Source of the DNA: Vibrio sp. SNU_ST1
GTDB lineage: Bacteria > Pseudomonadota > Gammaproteobacteria > Enterobacterales > Vibrionaceae
Direction: 5' to 3'
DNA length: 64,000 nt
NCBI RefSeq assembly: GCF_030563405.1
Contig: NZ_CP130749.1
Span: forward strand, 1,054,001-1,118,000
Shown here: one piece after another, positions 8,543 through 18,180 of the stretch
How the letters are laid out: each line of letters starts with the position of its first letter
Position numbering within the stretch: the stretch's first letter is position 1
The notes under the pieces: generated by a model
Databases searched by the model: none
What the model saw: only the letters and a program-made list of their open reading frames with translations
What the model was told of the DNA's origin: nothing
Program-made: the position numbers and the translations under genes

Positions 8543-8697
8543 AAAATCTGAAAAGTGACTTCAATCATCCTTTTGAATGGATTGAGCGTCATTTGTTGTG
8601 ATTCAACTTCTCGTTATTAACGAAACTGAAATTACGACACGCAGCAAAACTATTTTGAAAACCAAAATCGGCTTTGCTGAATTTTTTTACACTGAAT

Positions 8698-8713
8698 GCT
8701 GAACCGATTCAGC
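8698..8713. promoter_or_regulatory. Cra operator in front of fruB
   Basis: GCTGAACCGATTCAGC is a palindrome with one central mismatch and matches the Cra consensus. It lies about 95 bp before the fruB ATG, suitable for repression of the fruBKA promoter. Confidence 0.75.
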
Positions 8714-8806
8714 AAGCATAAGGCAAAGAGTTAAGCTCCATGAATCTTGCTCTAGACTGAATCGTAGCGATACACAAATTCTCAAGCGATACGCTAAAGA
8801 GGCACC

Positions 8807-9940
8807 ATGCTTAAATTATCAAAATCTGACATCACTCTTGGTCAAAAGGCCGATGACAAATTCAAAGCAATCCAACACATTGCTGGCGACCTTACCGCGA
8901 AAGGCTTAGTTGACTCTGGCTACGTTGAAGGAATGCTGAACCGTGAAAACCAGAACTCTACGTTCCTAGGTAACGGCATCGCGATTCCTCACGGAACGAC
9001 TGACACTCGCAACCTAGTAAAAAAGACAGGCGTAGCGGTACACCACTTCCCTGAAGGTATTGATTGGGCAGACGGCAACCGTGTTTACGTAGCAATTGGT
9101 ATTGCAGCTAAATCTGACGAGCACTTAGGCATTCTTAAGCAGCTAACGAAAGTGCTAGCGGCTGACGGTGTTGAAGAGAAATTAAAGCAAGCGAAATCAG
9201 AAGACGAAGTCATCGCCCTACTTAACGGCGAAGTTCAGCTAGAAGCAGACCTAGATGCTTCTTTGGTTCAGCTACTGTTCCCTGCAAGCGACATGGTTCA
9301 AATGTCGGCAGTTGCAGGCGGCCTACTTAAGAACACAGGTTGCACAGACAACGCATTCGTTGCCGACCTAGTAACAAAAACACCAACTCACCTAGGCCAA
9401 GGCCTGTGGTTGTTGGGCAGCGATAAAGGCGTAACTCGCACTGGCGTATCGTTTGTTTCAACAGCAAACCATTGTGAGTATGAAGGCACACCAGTGAAAG
9501 CATTGGTCGCATTCGCAGCTTGCAACAGCGCGCACCAATCTATTCTGGCAAACCTAAGCAAGATGGTTTTCGAAGGTAAACAGCAACAACTGTTAACTGC
9601 TGACGTTGCACAAGTGATTGGCCTTCTAAAAGGTGAAGCGGTTTCTACAGCTTCTCAAGACGATGACAACTGCGCAGTATTCAAAATCAAAAACGCACAC
9701 GGCCTACACGCTCGCCCGGGTGCAATGCTGGTAGCAGAAGCGAAGAAATTCGAATCAACTATCCGCGTTTCAAACCTAGATGGTGACGGAAAAGAAGTGA
9801 ACGCGAAGAGCTTGATGAAAGTGATCGCACTTGGCGTTAAACACGGCCACCAGCTTCAGTTTGTTGCTGAAGGTGAAGATGCAGCACAAGCACTTGAATC
9901 GATTGGCAAAGCTATCGCTTCAGGCCTTGGCGAAGGTTAA
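8807..9940 (+). CDS. fruB: Fructose PTS multiphosphoryl transfer protein (EIIA-M-FPr)
   Basis: A 377-aa cytoplasmic phosphocarrier that passes phosphate from Enzyme I towards FruA. The N-terminal EIIA-Fru domain (about 1-145) has the active His62 in NGIAIPHGTTDTR. The middle (M) domain spans about 155-280. The C-terminal HPr-like FPr domain (about 285-375) has NAHGLHARPGAM with active His301. Length and domain order match E. coli FruB (376 aa). The ATG follows AGAGGC. It is the first gene of fruBKA, with fruK starting 10 bp after it ends, under a Cra operator. Confidence 0.96.
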   Translation: MLKLSKSDITLGQKADDKFKAIQHIAGDLTAKGLVDSGYVEGMLNRENQNSTFLGNGIAIPHGTTDTRNLVKKTGVAVHHFPEGIDWADGNRVYVAIGIAAKSDEHLGILKQLTKVLAADGVEEKLKQAKSEDEVIALLNGEVQLEADLDASLVQLLFPASDMVQMSAVAGGLLKNTGCTDNAFVADLVTKTPTHLGQGLWLLGSDKGVTRTGVSFVSTANHCEYEGTPVKALVAFAACNSAHQSILANLSKMVFEGKQQQLLTADVAQVIGLLKGEAVSTASQDDDNCAVFKIKNAHGLHARPGAMLVAEAKKFESTIRVSNLDGDGKEVNAKSLMKVIALGVKHGHQLQFVAEGEDAAQALESIGKAIASGLGEG

Positions 9941-9949
9941 GGAAGCGAT

Positions 9950-10927
9950 ATGTCTGATAAACAAATCAAAGCCGTTACCGTTACGCTAAACCCTGCCCTA
10001 GACCTGACTGGCGCTATCGACGCACTTAACGTGGGTTCAGTTAGCTTGGTGAACAAAAGCTCACTGCATGCAGCGGGTAAAGGCGTGAACGTAGCAAAAG
10101 TACTTTCAGAGCTTGGTGCTAAAGTCACCGTAACAGGTTTTCTTGGTCGAAATAACGAAGAACCGTTCTGCCAACTGTTCGAACAGATGGGCGCAACTGA
10201 CCGCTTTATTCGTGTCGACGGCGCAACTCGCATCAACGTGAAGTTAGTAGAAGAAAGTGGTCAAGTTAGCGATATTAACTTCCCTGGAGTAGCGGTAACA
10301 CCGATTGCCATCGAGCAGTTTGAGCGCACTCTATTTGGGTTAGCTGAAGACCACGAATATTTCGTGATTGCTGGCAGCTTACCTCAAGGCGTTTCACCTA
10401 TGTTATGCGCATCGTGGATTCAGAAACTTCACGATATGGGCAAGAAAGTATTGTTCGACAGCAGCCGAGATGCACTTAAGGCAGGGCTCGATGCACAACC
10501 ATGGCTAATCAAGCCAAACGATGAAGAGCTGTCTCAGCTATTCAACGCAGAACTGACCACACGCGACCAATGCCAGCACGCAGGCCAAGCCCTAAGTGAA
10601 AAAGGCATCGATAACATCGTGGTATCACTTGGCGCTGAAGGTGTGATGTGGCTTAACCAAGATGAATGGTTACATGCTCAACCACCGCGCATGCAAGTAG
10701 TAAGCACAGTAGGTGCAGGTGACACACTAGTCGCAGGCCTATGTTGGGGTCACATGCAACAGATGCCAAAACCAGAACTTATTAAATTCGCAACCGCCCT
10801 ATCTGCTCTAGCAGTTTCACAGGTAGGCGTGGGCGTAACCAGCCAACAAGAGCTGGATTCAGTACGACAAAATATCCAATTACAGGCGCTTAGTGCTCCA
10901 ACTAGCCAGTTAGACACAAGTAAATAG
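9950..10927 (+). CDS. fruK: 1-phosphofructokinase
   Basis: A 325-aa kinase of the PfkB/ribokinase family that phosphorylates fructose 1-phosphate to fructose 1,6-bisphosphate with ATP. The sugar-binding N-terminal motif HAAGKGVNVAKVL and the C-terminal PfkB signature VGAGDTLVAGL, which carries the catalytic base Asp, are both present. It lies between fruB and fruA with very short gaps and AAGGA before the ATG, so it is translated from the same message. The C-terminal ~15 residues after the domain (APTSQLDTSK) look disordered. Confidence 0.95.
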   Translation: MSDKQIKAVTVTLNPALDLTGAIDALNVGSVSLVNKSSLHAAGKGVNVAKVLSELGAKVTVTGFLGRNNEEPFCQLFEQMGATDRFIRVDGATRINVKLVEESGQVSDINFPGVAVTPIAIEQFERTLFGLAEDHEYFVIAGSLPQGVSPMLCASWIQKLHDMGKKVLFDSSRDALKAGLDAQPWLIKPNDEELSQLFNAELTTRDQCQHAGQALSEKGIDNIVVSLGAEGVMWLNQDEWLHAQPPRMQVVSTVGAGDTLVAGLCWGHMQQMPKPELIKFATALSALAVSQVGVGVTSQQELDSVRQNIQLQALSAPTSQLDTSK

Positions 10928-10942
10928 GACAAAGGGATTATT

Positions 10943-12703
10943 ATGAATATTACCATCATCACAGCTTGCCCAAGTGGCGTAGCAAACAGCATCATCGCAG
11001 CAGGCTTATTAGAGCAAGCTTCAAAAACACTGGGTTGGAACGCCGCTATTGAATGTCAATCTAGCGTATTACCTGACTCTCCAGTATCACAAGACACCAT
11101 CGACAGCAGCGACGTTGTGGTTATTGCTGCCAACACAAACGTTGATAAAGCGCGTTTTGTCGGCAAAAAAGTGTACCAAGCGACTATTTCTGAATGCACA
11201 GCAGATGCAAAAGCATTCCTAGAGAAAGCGGTAGCAGAAGCAACCGTTCTAGATGCTTCTCAAGTTGAAGATTCTATCCAAGTTACTGCCACCTCAACAA
11301 ACTCTTCTACAACAGCAAGCACAGGCAACAAGAAGATCGTAGCGATTACCGCTTGCCCTACTGGCGTTGCACACACCTTTATGGCAGCTGAGGCACTTGA
11401 AGCAGAAGGCAAACGCCTAGGTCATCAGATCAAAGTGGAAACTCGCGGCTCTGTAGGTGCGAAAAACCAACTGACAGACCAAGAAATCGCAGACGCTGAT
11501 CTTGTTATCATCGCAGCAGACATCGATGTGCCTCTGGATCGCTTTAACGGCAAAGCACTATACAAAACGACAACGGGTCCTGCGCTTAAGAAAACAAAGC
11601 AAGAGATGGAAAAAGCGTTCGCTGAAGCTAAGCCATACCAGCACACAGCGTCTTCAAATTCAGCTCCTACTGATGAGAAGAAAGGTGTGTACAAGCACCT
11701 AATGACAGGTGTATCTCACATGCTTCCTGTGGTTGTTGCCGGTGGTTTGATCATCGCATTGTCTTTCGTATTTGGTATCGAAGCGTTTAAAGAAGAAGGC
11801 ACATTAGCAGCAGCATTGATGACTATCGGTGGTGGTTCTGCATTCGCACTGATGATTCCTGTTCTTGCTGGTTTCATTGCATTCTCAATTGCTGACCGTC
11901 CGGGTCTGGCTCCAGGTCTAATTGGCGGTATGCTGGCTAGCTCAACAGGCGCAGGTTTCCTAGGTGGTATCGCAGCGGGTTTCATTGCGGGTTACGCAGC
12001 GAAATTCATTGCCGACAAGGTTCAACTTCCACAATCGATGGAAGCCCTCAAACCGATTCTGATCATTCCGTTTATCGCGAGTTTGTTCACTGGTTTGGTC
12101 ATGATTTACATCGTTGGTGGTCCAGTTTCAGGCGTGATGAGCGCAATGACAGACTTCCTGAACAACATGGGAACATCTAATGCGATTCTTCTGGGTGTGA
12201 TTCTAGGCGCAATGATGTGTTTCGACCTTGGTGGTCCAGTAAACAAAGCGGCTTACACGTTCGGTGTTGGTCTATTGGCTTCACAAACTTACGCACCAAT
12301 GGCAGCAATCATGGCTGCAGGTATGGTTCCGGCTCTAGGTATGGGTCTTGCGACTTTCCTAGTGAAAGACAAGTTTGAAGCAGGCGAGCGCGAAGCAGGT
12401 AAAGCATCATTCGTTCTTGGCCTATGTTTCATCTCTGAAGGTGCAATCCCATTCGCAGCGAAAGACCCAATGCGTGTTATCCCAGCATGTATGGCAGGTG
12501 GCGCACTAACTGGTGCTCTATCAATGCTATTCGGTGCACAACTTATGGCTCCACACGGCGGCTTGTTCGTACTACTAATCCCTGGAGCTATCTCTCCCGT
12601 TCTTATGTACCTAGTCGCGATTGCAGCGGGTACAGCGGTAACAGGTTTTGGTTACGCAGCTCTTAAAAAGATGAGCAGCTCAAAAGTGGCTGCAGAAGCT
12701 TAA
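10943..12703 (+). CDS. fruA: Fructose-specific PTS permease EIIB'BC
   Basis: A 586-aa inner-membrane permease that takes up fructose as fructose 1-phosphate. It begins with a EIIB' domain (about 1-105; TACPSGVANS with Cys9). A second EIIB domain follows (about 130-230; TACPTGVAHTFMAAEAL with Cys138, the expected phosphocysteine). After a linker, the EIIC domain (about 250-575) has 8-10 helices with the conserved GGPVNKAAY and EGAIPFAAKDP motifs. The B' domain here keeps a cysteine P-loop. As I recall the E. coli protein, its B' domain lacks it. AAAGGGA precedes the ATG. This is the last gene of the operon, and a strong terminator follows. Confidence 0.96.
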   Translation: MNITIITACPSGVANSIIAAGLLEQASKTLGWNAAIECQSSVLPDSPVSQDTIDSSDVVVIAANTNVDKARFVGKKVYQATISECTADAKAFLEKAVAEATVLDASQVEDSIQVTATSTNSSTTASTGNKKIVAITACPTGVAHTFMAAEALEAEGKRLGHQIKVETRGSVGAKNQLTDQEIADADLVIIAADIDVPLDRFNGKALYKTTTGPALKKTKQEMEKAFAEAKPYQHTASSNSAPTDEKKGVYKHLMTGVSHMLPVVVAGGLIIALSFVFGIEAFKEEGTLAAALMTIGGGSAFALMIPVLAGFIAFSIADRPGLAPGLIGGMLASSTGAGFLGGIAAGFIAGYAAKFIADKVQLPQSMEALKPILIIPFIASLFTGLVMIYIVGGPVSGVMSAMTDFLNNMGTSNAILLGVILGAMMCFDLGGPVNKAAYTFGVGLLASQTYAPMAAIMAAGMVPALGMGLATFLVKDKFEAGEREAGKASFVLGLCFISEGAIPFAAKDPMRVIPACMAGGALTGALSMLFGAQLMAPHGGLFVLLIPGAISPVLMYLVAIAAGTAVTGFGYAALKKMSSSKVAAEA

Positions 12704-12775
12704 TCCCCCCAACTCTGTTCAACAGCTAAGCCTGATGAACAGAGGCTCTTGATAAACTGTTCCTTGAAACAGAGC

Positions 12776-12803
12776 AAAGGCTCCTCATTTGAGGAGCCTT
12801 TTT
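12776..12803. terminator. Bidirectional terminator after fruA
   Basis: AAAGGCTCCTC and GAGGAGCCTTT form a perfect 11-bp stem around an ATTT loop. It is followed by T5 on the plus strand, and A-rich sequence precedes it. It serves fruA on the plus strand and can also serve the minus-strand AraC gene that ends at 12805. Confidence 0.9.
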
Positions 12804-12804
12804 A

Positions 12805-13758
12805 TTATTCGCTATCTTGCGTGGTTAAAACCGGCAACTGAAAGGAGAATGTTACTCCTTCTACATCGTCATCATCTATATGGCAAATCATCTCCACCAA
12901 ATAGCCGTTCACGTCTAACTGTAAGCCTTGTTGCTTAACCGCATTAAACAACGCTTCTAAAGCCGTGCTGTAAGCGACATCCGACACCAGATAAACATCG
13001 CTACACAAGTAGTATCCTTCTGGAATGGTCATATCGTAACGCTCTTTGGCGACTTGCCAGTTGCCGATTTCAGCGTCTATGTCGTCCCACTTGTTTCTCA
13101 TTTGCTTAATCGGTGTTGTGCCCATGAGTTGTGTCGACTTCTGACCGTACATCTCAAACGCGGTATCCCAGTCAGGATCGTCTAATTTGAGCTTCTGCAT
13201 TCCGCGCTCTGGATACCAAACCAATTCTGTCGGCATCGACTTAACCAGTTCTTTTTCCATCGAAGACTGCACACCCGGATGCGCCAATCTTTGGATAAAA
13301 TCGGCCGTTTCCTTTGGGGTCGCGTTGTAACCCATTTCTCGAATGTGCTTTGCGGTCACCCCTAACTCACGCTTGAGCGCCTTGCCTAGCGACTGTGACG
13401 ATGAGAATCCACAATACTGCGCTATTTCAATGACGCTCCATGGCTCGTCATTGATCAACAGGCTAACAGCAATCTGTAGACGTATTCGACTCAGGTATTG
13501 ACCCGGCGTTTCATTAAACAGCTCAGTAAACTGACGATGGAAGTGGTATGGCGAAATCGCACTCTCGGTCGCTATCTCTTCCCAAGTACGACGCTCACCC
13601 CACTCTTCATGCATTAAGTTAAGCGCATGGCTAAAGCGTTTTTGAAGGTGTTCTGGTAAAGATTCAACCAACGCAATCTCAGGCACCAGTTTAAAACCAG
13701 GTACTGAGTGATAGTCAGGCTTGCTCTGTTGCGTCATACGGTCTTTGTTCTCCGGCAT
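12805..13758 (-). CDS. AraC-family transcriptional regulator with C-terminal effector-like domain
   Basis: A 317-aa protein. The paired helix-turn-helix AraC DNA-binding domain is at the N-terminal side (about residues 45-150), with SPYHFHRQFTELFNETPGQY and IAQYCGFSSSQSLGKALKR visible. The C-terminal half (about 175-310) has the length and predicted alternating strands of the GyrI-like/effector-binding domains often fused to this AraC arrangement, but I cannot name its ligand. It lies 76 bp downstream of the RND pump gene on the same strand, so it may be co-transcribed and regulate that efflux operon (inference). The start could also be MTQQSKPDYH, eight codons later. Confidence 0.82.
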   Translation of the reverse strand: MPENKDRMTQQSKPDYHSVPGFKLVPEIALVESLPEHLQKRFSHALNLMHEEWGERRTWEEIATESAISPYHFHRQFTELFNETPGQYLSRIRLQIAVSLLINDEPWSVIEIAQYCGFSSSQSLGKALKRELGVTAKHIREMGYNATPKETADFIQRLAHPGVQSSMEKELVKSMPTELVWYPERGMQKLKLDDPDWDTAFEMYGQKSTQLMGTTPIKQMRNKWDDIDAEIGNWQVAKERYDMTIPEGYYLCSDVYLVSDVAYSTALEALFNAVKQQGLQLDVNGYLVEMICHIDDDDVEGVTFSFQLPVLTTQDSE

Positions 13759-13834
13759 AAAAGCTCTTGTATCTGTCGTCTTGATTGAATTCGGTGCTTG
13801 GCTTCACTATCGTCTTTGTCCTTTATAAAATCAA

Positions 13835-16800
13835 TCATGAGCGCTCCAAAGTGAGCTGTGCTGATAAATGTGGTTCTTGTTCGACCGGCTCTTTTTCAAT
13901 TAGATCTTCAACTTGAGGCGGTTTTCGGCAAAACAAACCAAGCAACACAGGTATCAAAATCAGCGTTACCGCAGTGGCGAACAGTTCACCAAACACCAAC
14001 GACACCGCCGCAGGCTTTAAGTATTGTGCTTGTTCCGCAGTTTCGCTTAGTAACGGCAACAACCCACACACAGTGGTTATCGTGGTTAAGAAGATCGCTC
14101 TCAATCGGCTGGTGCCCGCAATCACCAACGCTTTCTGTAATGGCACGCCTTGGCGATATTCAGCATTAAAACGCGTGATCAACACCAACGAGTCGTTAAT
14201 CACGATCCCCGTCATGGCCATCATTCCGAACATCGAAAGAATGCTGATCGGCAAGTCCATCAAGTAATGACCAAAAATCGCGCCTGCGAATCCAAACGGT
14301 ATTACCGCCATGATGATCATTGGTTGCCAGTAGGATTTCAAAGGCACTGCCAACAAGATGTAGATCATCAGCAGAGTCAGAATCATTGCTGATTTAAAGC
14401 CATCCGACACTTCCCCTATCTCTTCAAACTCGCCACCCGCTTTGATCGTCACACTTGGGTATTGTAGGCGCAGAGATTCAATCGTCTCTTCGAGCTGTTC
14501 TAGTGTCTTCTCTGGTGATTGCAGATCTCGGTTTTGCTTCCAATAGAGGTTGATCACTTGCTCTCGGTCACGGCGGTAAACCACTTGCGGCTCTTGCTCG
14601 TGACGGAACTCAGCGATATCTCCAATCATTACACTGCCACCGTTCGGCAACATTATAATGGCTTGTTGTAGCTGAGCTAAGGTTCTGCGCTCATCTCTTG
14701 GGTATTGCAGCAGCACCTTGGTCTCTTGTCCGTTTTCTAATAGGCGATGAACTTCCCTTTCGCCAAACGCTTCTCCGGCAAGCTGTGCCAGCTTCGCTTG
14801 AGTTAATCCAAGCTGCTGACCATATTGATTCAGCACTAAGCGAACTTGTGGTAAACCATCCTGACCATCATCGTAAACATCCGAAACGCCTTTTAAGGAC
14901 GCTAGGGTATCTGCTAGCTGTTCACTCACACGAGAAGCCAACTCACGATCGTTGGAAGAGATCGTTAAGAATGTGCCACCAGCTGGCTCTTCTGCTGCGC
15001 TGAATTTGGCCGAGTAAGCCCCTTCAATTTGCCCAGTACTTTCTCGCCATCGCTTCAGCAGTAAGTTACCCGGCAATAAGCTTAAAGATTCATTAGTAAG
15101 TTCGGCAGTGACTTCAATCTCACCATAGCCATCTGACCATGCGAGTAGGTTTACCACGGGCTTTCCTTGTAATGGGTAATCTTCCATTAAGCCCTTCTCA
15201 ACCTTTGTCATCGCTTGCTCTACTTGCAGCAAAGCTTGGCGCTGCAGTGGCAACGGCGCACCGTCTTCTAACTCAATAACCGCTGTGATGTAACGCCCCG
15301 GAATTTCAGGGAACAGAGCACTTCGAATCGCCCCATTTGACCACATGCCATAAGCCAATGAGATGACCGCTACAAACCCAAGCAAAGATGCCACTTTGTA
15401 GCCAAGTGCAAACTCCAATACTGGCTTATAGATGTTGAGATTGAACCACTGCAAACCGCCTTGAGCCGCATTCTGAACCTTGGCAAAAATACTGGTAGAT
15501 GGCTTTTTCACAGAAAGCTGAGCCAAGTGTGACGGTAGAATAAATTTGCTTTCAATCAGTGAGAAGATCAAAGCGAAGATCACCACTGCCGAAAACCCAG
15601 CAAGTACTTTAGCTAACTCATTGTTAATCCATAGCATTGGAGAGAACGCTGCGATGGTTGTCAGCACACCAAACACGGTTGCCACCGACACGGAATGCAC
15701 GCCCTGCCAAGCGGCTGTCTTTCCGTTTATATTAGAGGAGCCGTTTAGCTTTGAAGTACCGGGGTGACCCGCATTGCCAGTCCGTTTGTCGTATATCGCT
15801 TCCCCGACGACAACCGCATCATCGACCAACACACCAAGTACCAAGATAAAGCCAAACAAGGTAATGTCGTTGATGCTGTAGTTAAAAAGCTGCATTGCCG
15901 CTAGCGTTCCTGTGAGCGCAATCGGTATCCCCATCGCGACCCAAAACGCGAGTCTAATCTCAAGAAATATCCCAAGTAAGATCAATACAATTAGCAAGCC
16001 TTGCCAGGCATTTTCACTCAAACGAAACAGCTGTTCTTCAATGTAAGGCGCCATATCAGCCATGGTATTCAGCTCAATATCCGAAGGCAGAATCGCTCGT
16101 TGCGCATCCAGTGTTTCGCTGATTGCCTCACTGATTTTAAGCAGGTTATCGGTTTGGCTAGTACTGACTAGTAAAGCGATGGCGTTAGAGCCGTTGTTAC
16201 GCACGATAGAGCCGCTGTATTGGTAGCCACGGGTTAGCTTGGCGATGTCTCCCAAGTGTATTTTTCCGTTACTTCCCGAAATTACGACAAGCTGATTGAG
16301 CTTCTGTAAATCATCGGCATAACCGTCACCACGAATTACCATTCGGCCTTTGTCACTTATTAGCTCACCGCTACGAGACTCAAGTGAACGCTGCTCAACT
16401 AAACCTACCAGCTCTTCCAAGCTAAGCCCTAACGCTTTCAGTTGATCTGGGTCTGGCTCGATAACCAACTGAGGCATTCGAGTTCCCCAATTTGATACCT
16501 TTGATATTTGAGCGTTCTTCTTCAGCGCTTGTTCGAGCTGCTTAGCGATAGGTTGTAATTCGTCATCGGTTCTTGGACCTGACACCACAACAAACGCAGC
16601 TAAGTTGGTAAATTCATTTCGCACCACTTGCGGTCTTTCTGCTTGCACGGGAAAGCCGTTGATAGCGTTAACTTGGTTACGAATGTCATCCAACAGCTTG
16701 TCTAAATCTGTACTGCTGGTTTTACGTACCACGACTCGTGACATTCCAGCACTCGACTGGCTGGTGATCTGTTTGATGCCAGCAATCCCGCTGATCGACT

Positions 16801-17008
16801 CTTCGATTCGTTGAGTCACACTCTCATCGATCTGTTGTGCAGTACCGCCAGGATAAGCCACAGTAATGCTGATTGAGGATGGTGCAATTTGCGGAAACGA
16901 CTCGACACGCAGCTGACCAAAAGCCAGTACGCCACTGATAACGATCGCCATCATCAACAAATTGGCAGCGACTGGATTATTAATGAACCATTTTGTCATC
17001 CAACTCAT
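13835..17008 (-). CDS. RND-family efflux pump inner-membrane subunit
   Basis: A 1057-aa proton-driven RND transporter of the AcrB/MexB-like superfamily, forming with the adaptor encoded just upstream the inner part of a tripartite exporter. The first helix (about 9-28), two large periplasmic loops (about 40-330 and 555-870) and two blocks of five further helices are visible. The relay Asp pair lies in GFILVLGVLVDDAVVVGEA. The C-terminal half repeats the architecture (GMMAMTGIVINDSLVLITR). It overlaps the adaptor gene by 4 bp (ATGA), showing translational coupling. No outer-membrane factor gene is nearby, so a TolC encoded elsewhere is presumably used. The substrate cannot be read from sequence. 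Confidence 0.93.
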   Translation of the reverse strand: MSWMTKWFINNPVAANLLMMAIVISGVLAFGQLRVESFPQIAPSSISITVAYPGGTAQQIDESVTQRIEESISGIAGIKQITSQSSAGMSRVVVRKTSSTDLDKLLDDIRNQVNAINGFPVQAERPQVVRNEFTNLAAFVVVSGPRTDDELQPIAKQLEQALKKNAQISKVSNWGTRMPQLVIEPDPDQLKALGLSLEELVGLVEQRSLESRSGELISDKGRMVIRGDGYADDLQKLNQLVVISGSNGKIHLGDIAKLTRGYQYSGSIVRNNGSNAIALLVSTSQTDNLLKISEAISETLDAQRAILPSDIELNTMADMAPYIEEQLFRLSENAWQGLLIVLILLGIFLEIRLAFWVAMGIPIALTGTLAAMQLFNYSINDITLFGFILVLGVLVDDAVVVGEAIYDKRTGNAGHPGTSKLNGSSNINGKTAAWQGVHSVSVATVFGVLTTIAAFSPMLWINNELAKVLAGFSAVVIFALIFSLIESKFILPSHLAQLSVKKPSTSIFAKVQNAAQGGLQWFNLNIYKPVLEFALGYKVASLLGFVAVISLAYGMWSNGAIRSALFPEIPGRYITAVIELEDGAPLPLQRQALLQVEQAMTKVEKGLMEDYPLQGKPVVNLLAWSDGYGEIEVTAELTNESLSLLPGNLLLKRWRESTGQIEGAYSAKFSAAEEPAGGTFLTISSNDRELASRVSEQLADTLASLKGVSDVYDDGQDGLPQVRLVLNQYGQQLGLTQAKLAQLAGEAFGEREVHRLLENGQETKVLLQYPRDERRTLAQLQQAIIMLPNGGSVMIGDIAEFRHEQEPQVVYRRDREQVINLYWKQNRDLQSPEKTLEQLEETIESLRLQYPSVTIKAGGEFEEIGEVSDGFKSAMILTLLMIYILLAVPLKSYWQPMIIMAVIPFGFAGAIFGHYLMDLPISILSMFGMMAMTGIVINDSLVLITRFNAEYRQGVPLQKALVIAGTSRLRAIFLTTITTVCGLLPLLSETAEQAQYLKPAAVSLVFGELFATAVTLILIPVLLGLFCRKPPQVEDLIEKEPVEQEPHLSAQLTLERS

Positions 17009-18180
17009 TGGTTTGATTCCTTAACCTGTGCTGAATCAGATTGGCCAGCGAGCATGGCTTCAGAATGGATTTCATTGAATCTAGGCGCGACTTGTTTACC
17101 AATTAACATTGAAGAAAGCGGATATTGCACCACGCGACGAGCCTTATCACTTCGATCATTGAACCGAATATCAAGCTCTTTACTGCCTTGCCCTATAAGC
17201 GTTACCGACTCTTTTCGTAAACGATCTTCTGAGTCTAACGTCCACACATACCCGTCTCTCGTCATCGCGCTCAGAGGTACGCTAACTACTTCACCTTGTA
17301 GACCAAGGTTAACCACAGCCTGAACCTGCTGATTAGGGAAAAGCCTAGGCTTGTTTTGGTATGGATTTTCAACCGAGAGCACCACTTGCCTTTGACGAGT
17401 CACCGAATCGACTTCCGGAGACACATAACGCACTTTCGCGGGCCATTGGTTCCCAGAACGACTCACGACACGAATACTTGGCTTAACCAAGGCAACTTGC
17501 ACTTGTTGCCAGTGCATTTCAGAGATTGGAAGCTCGATATCAATCGAATCACTGGCGGCTAACTCAAAGGTCACTTGCCCCGCCTCTACCCACTCTCTTG
17601 GGCTAATGTGGCGCTTCATGACGACCGCATCAAAAGGCGCGGTGATCACCGACTCTTCCACTAGCTTCTTCGCACTGACATAAGCTTGATTGGCTTGTTG
17701 CAGGTTGGCTTTCGCTGCAAGCACTTGGGGTTCTCTGCGCGCAAAGGACGAACTTGTTTTTGGGTTAAGCATTTTTAGAGCGACGGTTTGTTCATGCTTA
17801 GCCTGTTTCAATTCCAGCTCCGCTTGCTTTAACGCACTTAACGCTTGCGCCAAGTTCGCATCAACAGCGCTGCTATCTAGCCTCGCCAACACATCGCCCT
17901 TATTCACTAATTGTCCCGGTTCGATGCTTTCATTCAGCCATTTTAGTTGCGCACTACTCGAGGCTTTCAGTTGAATTGGCCAACGAGCAGCGGTTAAGCC
18001 TAGTACCGTTAACGTCGATTCGTGCTGCGAAGGTGTCACCTCCAATACAGAAACCGGTGCCAGTACTGCTTGTTTCTTCACAGGTTCCGCTGCCTCGGGT
18101 TCCAATTCATCGACAACAACCAAGGCGACAAAGATAGCCGCACAACCGACTAACACCGAAAGTGGCTTTTTAAACTTCAT
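17005..18180 (-). CDS. RND efflux periplasmic adaptor (membrane fusion protein, HlyD/AcrA type)
   Basis: A 391-aa adaptor with an N-terminal membrane anchor (about 7-25, VLVGCAAIFVALVVV) and no lipobox cysteine at the usual place. It has two lipoyl half-motifs around a helical hairpin: GQLVNKGDVLARLDSSAVD (about 92-110) and ITAPFDAVVMKRHISPREWV (about 178-197). A beta-barrel/membrane-proximal region follows to about residue 360. It joins the RND subunit to an outer-membrane channel. It overlaps the upstream TMD-only ABC gene by 11 bp and the pump gene by 4 bp, a tightly coupled operon. Confidence 0.9.
   Translation of the reverse strand: MKFKKPLSVLVGCAAIFVALVVVDELEPEAAEPVKKQAVLAPVSVLEVTPSQHESTLTVLGLTAARWPIQLKASSSAQLKWLNESIEPGQLVNKGDVLARLDSSAVDANLAQALSALKQAELELKQAKHEQTVALKMLNPKTSSSFARREPQVLAAKANLQQANQAYVSAKKLVEESVITAPFDAVVMKRHISPREWVEAGQVTFELAASDSIDIELPISEMHWQQVQVALVKPSIRVVSRSGNQWPAKVRYVSPEVDSVTRQRQVVLSVENPYQNKPRLFPNQQVQAVVNLGLQGEVVSVPLSAMTRDGYVWTLDSEDRLRKESVTLIGQGSKELDIRFNDRSDKARRVVQYPLSSMLIGKQVAPRFNEIHSEAMLAGQSDSAQVKESNQ

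Larger units (their letters stand above)
8434..8806. promoter_or_regulatory. cra-fruB divergent promoter region
   Basis: 373 bp without a gene. It contains at least four matches to the Cra operator (TGAAnC-GnTTCA type), listed separately: three next to cra and one next to fruB. A half site, CTGAATCGTAGCGA, begins at 8757. No small ORF is convincing here. Confidence 0.8.
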
